Shown in pieces: positions 3,712 to 6,526 of a stretch of DNA of 6,526 bases; the stretch's first letter is position 1; each line of letters starts with the position of its first letter. The position numbers and the translations under genes are program-made. The notes beneath the pieces are model-generated. The model worked only from the letters and a program-made list of their open reading frames with translations. It ran no database searches and was not told the origin of the DNA. Source of the DNA: Anaerolineales bacterium (lineage in GTDB: Bacteria; Chloroflexota; Anaerolineae; 4572-78; NAK82); the NCBI GenBank assembly GCA_024643945.1, contig JAHELX010000351.1, positions 1 to 6,526 on the forward strand, read 5' to 3'.

Positions 3712-4467
3712 CTACTTGATGGCGTAGGTCACTTGTACGCTGACATTCACCTGGGTTTCGCCGGGTTGAATCGGCGTGCCGCCCCCGCCGCCCATTCCCA
3801 CAACAGCGCGCTCAACGATCGGCCCGGGCGCGCCAATCACTTCACTGATGGTCAGCACTTCGCCCAGGCTCACGCCGGACAACTGCGCCAGACTTTCGGC
3901 ACGCGCTTTGGCGTCGGCGATGGCTTTCTCGCGTGCGGCCGCTTCCAATTGGCTGGGGTCCGAAACCTCAAAGTACACGCCGTAGATAGTATTCGCGCCG
4001 GCACTCACAGCCTGGTCCAATACGTCGCCCAGCTTGCTCGTGTCGCGAACCGTCACGTTAACCTGGTTCGACACGTGATAAATGACCCCTTCACTGCCAG
4101 CAGCTCCGCCTTCAGCCGGCATAGCTGGCTGGGGCCGCTCGGTATAGATGCTGTAATTGCTGGTCTGGATATCCTTGTCGGCCACGCCCAGCGCCTTGAG
4201 TTTTTCCAGCAGGGTCGACATTTGCTGTTTGTTAGCGTTCACAGCTTCTTGTGCCGAAGCACCTGTGGTTTCCACGCCGACATTGACGTGGGCCACATCG
4301 GGCGCGCCGCTGGATTGCCCCTGCCCGACCACGGTAATGGTGCGATTGGCCGGCAGGTCACTGGTTTGGGCCTGCGCCGCAGGCACAGCCGCGTTGCTGC
4401 ACGCACTCAGCAATATGGCTCCGACGGCAAGAACAGCGACCACTAAACCCAATTGTTTGTTCAACAT
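3712..4467 (-). CDS. SIMPL-domain (DUF541) lipoprotein
   Basis: This is a 251-aa protein. The signal peptide carries a lipobox LLSAC, so Cys23 should be lipidated and the protein anchored outside the membrane. After a short A/P/Q-rich spacer the SIMPL domain fills residues about 42-251. It opens with RTITVVGQGQSSGAPDVA, then VNVGVETTGASAQEAVNANK and a helix ending LKALGVADKDIQTSNYSIY, and closes with QVNVSVQVTYAIK. This matches the full length of DUF541 proteins such as the Brucella antigen BP26 and the E. coli YggE family, which assemble into oligomeric periplasmic or surface rings. Their molecular role is poorly known; oxidative stress protection has been proposed. A Gly-rich insert (GMGGGGG) lies near the end. 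GGAGG is 7 nt before the ATG. It is monocistronic, with a promoter just upstream. Confidence 0.9.
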   Translation of the reverse strand: MLNKQLGLVVAVLAVGAILLSACSNAAVPAAQAQTSDLPANRTITVVGQGQSSGAPDVAHVNVGVETTGASAQEAVNANKQQMSTLLEKLKALGVADKDIQTSNYSIYTERPQPAMPAEGGAAGSEGVIYHVSNQVNVTVRDTSKLGDVLDQAVSAGANTIYGVYFEVSDPSQLEAAAREKAIADAKARAESLAQLSGVSLGEVLTISEVIGAPGPIVERAVVGMGGGGGTPIQPGETQVNVSVQVTYAIK

Positions 4468-4487
4468 TCTGAAGCCTCCGACATTAA

Positions 4488-4516
4488 AGTATTTTGGAAT
4501 GGTTATCGACTTTCAA
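4488..4516 (-). promoter_or_regulatory. Promoter candidate for the SIMPL-domain gene
   Basis: On the minus strand TTGAAA (4511-4516), a 17-bp spacer and AATACT (4488-4493, four of six -10 bases) precede the GGAGG site. The leader would be only about 15 nt. Confidence 0.45.
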
Positions 4517-4554
4517 GTATATAGACGTAGGTGACGTACCAAATGTTCCAAGGG

Positions 4555-4764
4555 ATGAGAAGAGATCATGCGAACTCTGCGCTTATGGCACTCGGACGGG
4601 CGCTTATGCTGGCCGAGCCGGAAGGCTAGGTCCGCCTCTTCATAGACGAGGGCGCGCCAATGCAAGAACTGCTGCGACAGGCGGCCAGGCACGGCGTGGT
4701 ACCCGAGTATGTAAGCAGACTGCTGATGGCATTTGTGGAAGAACGGGGAATCAGGCTTCTATAA
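4555..4764 (+). pseudogene. Remnant of a MalT-like (ATP-dependent LuxR family) regulator
   Basis: Read in one frame from 4555, the translation is MRRDHANSALMALGRALMLAEPEG, then TAG at 4627-4629, then VRLFIDEGAPMQELLRQAAR, then a further 19 residues (HGVVPEYVSRLLMAFVEERG and so on), and TAA at 4762. The block LAEPEGY-VRLFxDEG-P---LLRQAAR-G-P-YV-RLL-AF is the signature of the region just before the C-terminal LuxR helix-turn-helix in large MalT-like regulators. The TAG replaces the expected Tyr codon by one base. The large N-terminal ATPase and TPR region is absent upstream. The DNA-binding domain is missing downstream, where an opposing gene begins at 4774. No ribosome site or intact frame remains, so this is a dead fragment of a roughly 900-residue protein, left by deletion. 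The assignment rests on recalled family motifs. Confidence 0.75.
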
Positions 4765-4773
4765 GCACTTATC

Positions 4774-6027
4774 CTAATCATTATAGTAGGTGTCCGGTCG
4801 CTCAGAGACTCCCGCCTGCCAGGTTCGGCCCGGTTTCCAGGGCAGCCATTTTTGCCCCTCATGGCTGCTGCTCAGAACATAAACTCCCGAAGCAACCTGA
4901 CCCCGACTGGCGGTATCGTAAACATAGGTGGTACCGTCGGCCCGCTCACCGGGATAAACATTTACCAACAGGCGCCCATCTTGCGTCCAGCGCGGGGCAT
5001 CGCTGTCCATGTTATCCGGGGTCTTGAGAAAGTAAATCGATGTGTCCGAAAGGCGTACGAGGCCAACTGAGCGGCACGGCTTGCACTTGCGGCTTTTGTA
5101 GTCAACCAGGAATGCCAGATATTTACCGTCGGGTGACCAAACGGCACCACCCACCGGCCGGCGGTCGTCATCATCAGCCAGCAAGATTCGACCGCTGGAG
5201 CCATCACCCGCAACCAGGTAAAGCTTAATCCCCTCGCTAATCGCAATTTGGTCTCCGCCGGGTGAAAAGCTTTCGCTGAGTGGAGGTGGACCCATTTGCT
5301 CTCTGAGTCTTTTGTAGCCGACTGTATCTTCCACAAAGATGCGACTCTCGGCGGCAGTAGCGGTGGGCGTGCCGGATGGACGAGCCGGCGTTGGGGTGGT
5401 TGGCGTGTTTGGCGTGTTTGGCGTGGGCGTGCTGTTGGGCGCAGGGTTTGGACCGTCGGGTGTGGGCCAGGCCAGGAGTGCCGGTATGCTCACCACAGGG
5501 ATACTGTCGCTGACGTCATAGGCGGCGACCACGGCAGCCGATACCCAGGCCAGGCCATCGGGTGTGGAGACCAACCACCAGGAGGAGTCGCCGTTGCGCC
5601 CGACAATCTCCAGCCGGCCGCCGAGGGCCAAAGTGCCGACCTTGTTATAAGAAAGGCCGGGGCCGCTTCGCAAGTTTACCTCACCTTGATGCGCAATCAC
5701 AAAGGGTTGGGACGAGGAAGGCGATGCCGGGTTTGCCGAAGGTGTGGCTGACGCATTGGCGCGTAATACCTCTACCTGACTGACGAGGGATTCGATCTCT
5801 CCCCGCAGGGCCTCTGCCTCTCCATTGGATGCGGCTTCGGCGGTCGCATTGGTAGACAGCCTGGCCACCTGTTGCGTCATGACGATACTGAGTGCATTCG
5901 ATAAGGCACACACGGAACAAAAGGCAAGTACCCCAGCTATAGCGGCAAAGGCAAATACCAACCCCGCCTGGGTGCCGCAGCCACCTAAAAACAACTTACC
6001 CAGATTGCTTTTCCAAAATGTGTCCAT
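4774..6027 (-). CDS. Membrane-anchored SH3-domain and PD40/WD40-like repeat protein
   Basis: This is a 417-aa protein. The start at 6025-6027 is preferred over an ATG 51 nt upstream. GGTGGGAG sits 7 nt before it inside the last codons of the upstream gene, giving translational coupling with 4 nt between genes. Regions in order are a short cytoplasmic N-terminus (WKSNLGKLFLGGCGTQ), one membrane helix (about 23-45), a predicted coiled coil (about 69-90), and a bacterial SH3 domain (about 113-173; GEVNLRSGPGLSYNKVGTL, then WWLVSTPDGLAWV). A Pro/Thr-rich linker (about 187-226) follows, then beta-propeller-like PD40 repeats from about 251 (FSPGGDQIAI, WSPDGKYLAF, RWTQDGRLLV). Bacterial SH3 domains often bind peptidoglycan, so attachment to the cell wall is plausible but inferred. 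CKPC at about 315-318 could form a disulfide. The propeller is short and may be incomplete. Confidence 0.85.
   Translation of the reverse strand: MDTFWKSNLGKLFLGGCGTQAGLVFAFAAIAGVLAFCSVCALSNALSIVMTQQVARLSTNATAEAASNGEAEALRGEIESLVSQVEVLRANASATPSANPASPSSSQPFVIAHQGEVNLRSGPGLSYNKVGTLALGGRLEIVGRNGDSSWWLVSTPDGLAWVSAAVVAAYDVSDSIPVVSIPALLAWPTPDGPNPAPNSTPTPNTPNTPTTPTPARPSGTPTATAAESRIFVEDTVGYKRLREQMGPPPLSESFSPGGDQIAISEGIKLYLVAGDGSSGRILLADDDDRRPVGGAVWSPDGKYLAFLVDYKSRKCKPCRSVGLVRLSDTSIYFLKTPDNMDSDAPRWTQDGRLLVNVYPGERADGTTYVYDTASRGQVASGVYVLSSSHEGQKWLPWKPGRTWQAGVSERPDTYYND
5399..5430 (-). repeat. 9-bp tandem repeat in the Pro/Thr linker
   Basis: GGCGTGTTT is repeated at 5402 and 5411 and begins again at 5420. 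On the minus strand it encodes the TPNTPNTPTTP part of the linker. Units are in frame, so the linker length can vary. Confidence 0.65.
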
Positions 6028-6031
6028 ACGA

Positions 6032-6526
6032 TCACTCCCACCAATCTCTCTTTGAGCGGGCATCGAAGAATTTCCCATTGTCGCGCATGGCTACGATGAG
6101 TTGATCGGTTGCGATCCCGACCGGGGTATCCAGGGTCAATCCAGGCAACTCGTTCCCCTGGCTCTCCTGGAACAGCGCCACCAGGTTGGGATCGGTTTGC
6201 AGCCCCAGGTAGTGTACCGTATAGCCCTCAACCACGCTGCCGTGCCTGGCATAGAGAAACGTCAGGGTGTCCTCCGCGGCATAGAGCACCACGGCGTAAT
6301 ATTTGCCCTCGTAAATATCCCGTTCTGTCTTGGGAATGAAGAGGGGATCGCCGGGCGTGGTCTTGATGCCTACCAGGACAGCGGTTCCATCCTCGATCAG
6401 TTTTCCCTTACAATTGCAGCCCCAATCCCAATCGTGGACAGCATAGGTCGCGACAAAGTCGGGCTTGAAAATGGCCGACAGTTTCGGCGCTTGCGGATCA
6501 ATGCCCGAGCCCGGGATGTCGACCAG
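6032..6526 (-). CDS. C-terminal part of a conserved hypothetical protein (5' end beyond window)
   Basis: The minus-strand frame is open from the right edge to TGA at 6032-6034, giving 164 visible residues and no start. The sequence includes FKPDFVATYAVHDWDWGCNC, KTTPGDPLFIPKTERDIYEG, YAVVLYAAEDTLTFLYARHG, VVEGYTVHYLGLQTDPNLVA and a C-terminal IVAMRDNGKFFDARSKRDWW. I associate the WDW-C-C, FLY-R---V--GYT and RDNG-F-D-RS-KDWW pattern with exported proteins of unknown function in Chloroflexota; this is from memory. The many aromatics and the two cysteines of CNC suggest a folded extracellular beta-rich domain. It is the upstream partner of the SH3/PD40 gene in a tightly packed operon. A GTG at 6290-6292 could start a shorter product, but the frame and the family pattern continue upstream, so it is not the start. 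Confidence 0.8.
   Translation of the reverse strand: MVDIPGSGIDPQAPKLSAIFKPDFVATYAVHDWDWGCNCKGKLIEDGTAVLVGIKTTPGDPLFIPKTERDIYEGKYYAVVLYAAEDTLTFLYARHGSVVEGYTVHYLGLQTDPNLVALFQESQGNELPGLTLDTPVGIATDQLIVAMRDNGKFFDARSKRDWWE

Noticed and set aside
3733..4446. Long open frame on the plus strand opposite the SIMPL gene
   Set aside because: It is antisense to a clear lipoprotein gene, lacks a ribosome site and has no recognisable motif.
6028..6078. ATG at 6076-6078 as start of the SH3/PD40 gene
   Set aside because: It has no ribosome site and would overlap the upstream gene by 47 bp. ATG at 6025-6027 has GGGAG 7 nt upstream and lies 4 nt after the upstream stop.
6290..6292. GTG as start of the protein at the right edge
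   Set aside because: The frame and recognisable family sequence continue to the window edge, so this is an internal codon.

Overview
The window looks like a chromosomal stretch from a moderately GC-rich Gram-positive-like or monoderm bacterium, most likely a member of the Chloroflexota (Anaerolineae-type). That assignment is inference. It rests on exported proteins with Pro/Thr/Ala-rich linkers, a SUMF1-fold protein, a decayed MalT-like (ATP-dependent LuxR family) regulator, GC-rich palindromic intergenic repeats, and a membrane-anchored SH3/PD40 protein preceded by a protein ending in an IRDNG-type/KDWW motif that I associate with that phylum. Promoters are of the TTGAAA-17-TATAAT type with Shine-Dalgarno starts.

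Layout: (1) 1-293, minus strand: 5' part of a lipoprotein gene with a repetitive linker, running off the left edge. Its 5' region (294-710) holds a 200-bp MITE-like element with 8-bp target duplications, placed between a minus-strand promoter (616-644) and the gene's ribosome binding site. It also holds a duplicated promoter segment and a 12-bp inverted repeat over the -35 box. (2) 713-1139, minus: a small secreted Asp/Gly-rich calcium-loop protein with its own strong terminator. (3) 1284-1489, plus: tandem operator-like repeats, a near-consensus promoter, a structured leader and an intrinsic terminator whose 5' arm can pair with an upstream leader segment. Together these look like a transcription attenuator or riboswitch for the next gene. 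(4) 1552-2355, plus: a SUMF1/C-type-lectin-fold protein without the catalytic cysteines of true formylglycine-generating enzymes, whose C-terminal segment resembles the variable region of diversity-generating retroelement targets. (5) 2356-2707: hairpins, then an 82-bp palindromic MITE-like element with perfect 9-bp target duplications. (6) 2708-3628, plus: an ATP-grasp protein with its terminator. (7) 3712-4467, minus: a SIMPL-domain lipoprotein with its own promoter. (8) 4555-4764, plus: a short pseudogene remnant of a MalT-like regulator with an in-frame TAG. (9) 4774-6526, minus: a two-gene operon encoding an SH3/PD40 membrane-anchored protein and, upstream, the C-terminal part of another protein that runs off the right edge.

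The genes do not form one pathway. The common theme is cell-surface or exported products (two lipoproteins, one small secreted protein, one membrane-anchored SH3 protein) in an intergenic landscape rich in small non-autonomous mobile elements. The most interesting candidates are the attenuator-like leader with the SUMF1 gene it would control, the possible retroelement-diversified C-terminus of that gene, and the two MITE-like insertions with intact target duplications. No RNA genes of known type, CRISPR arrays, transposase genes or reverse transcriptase genes are visible.
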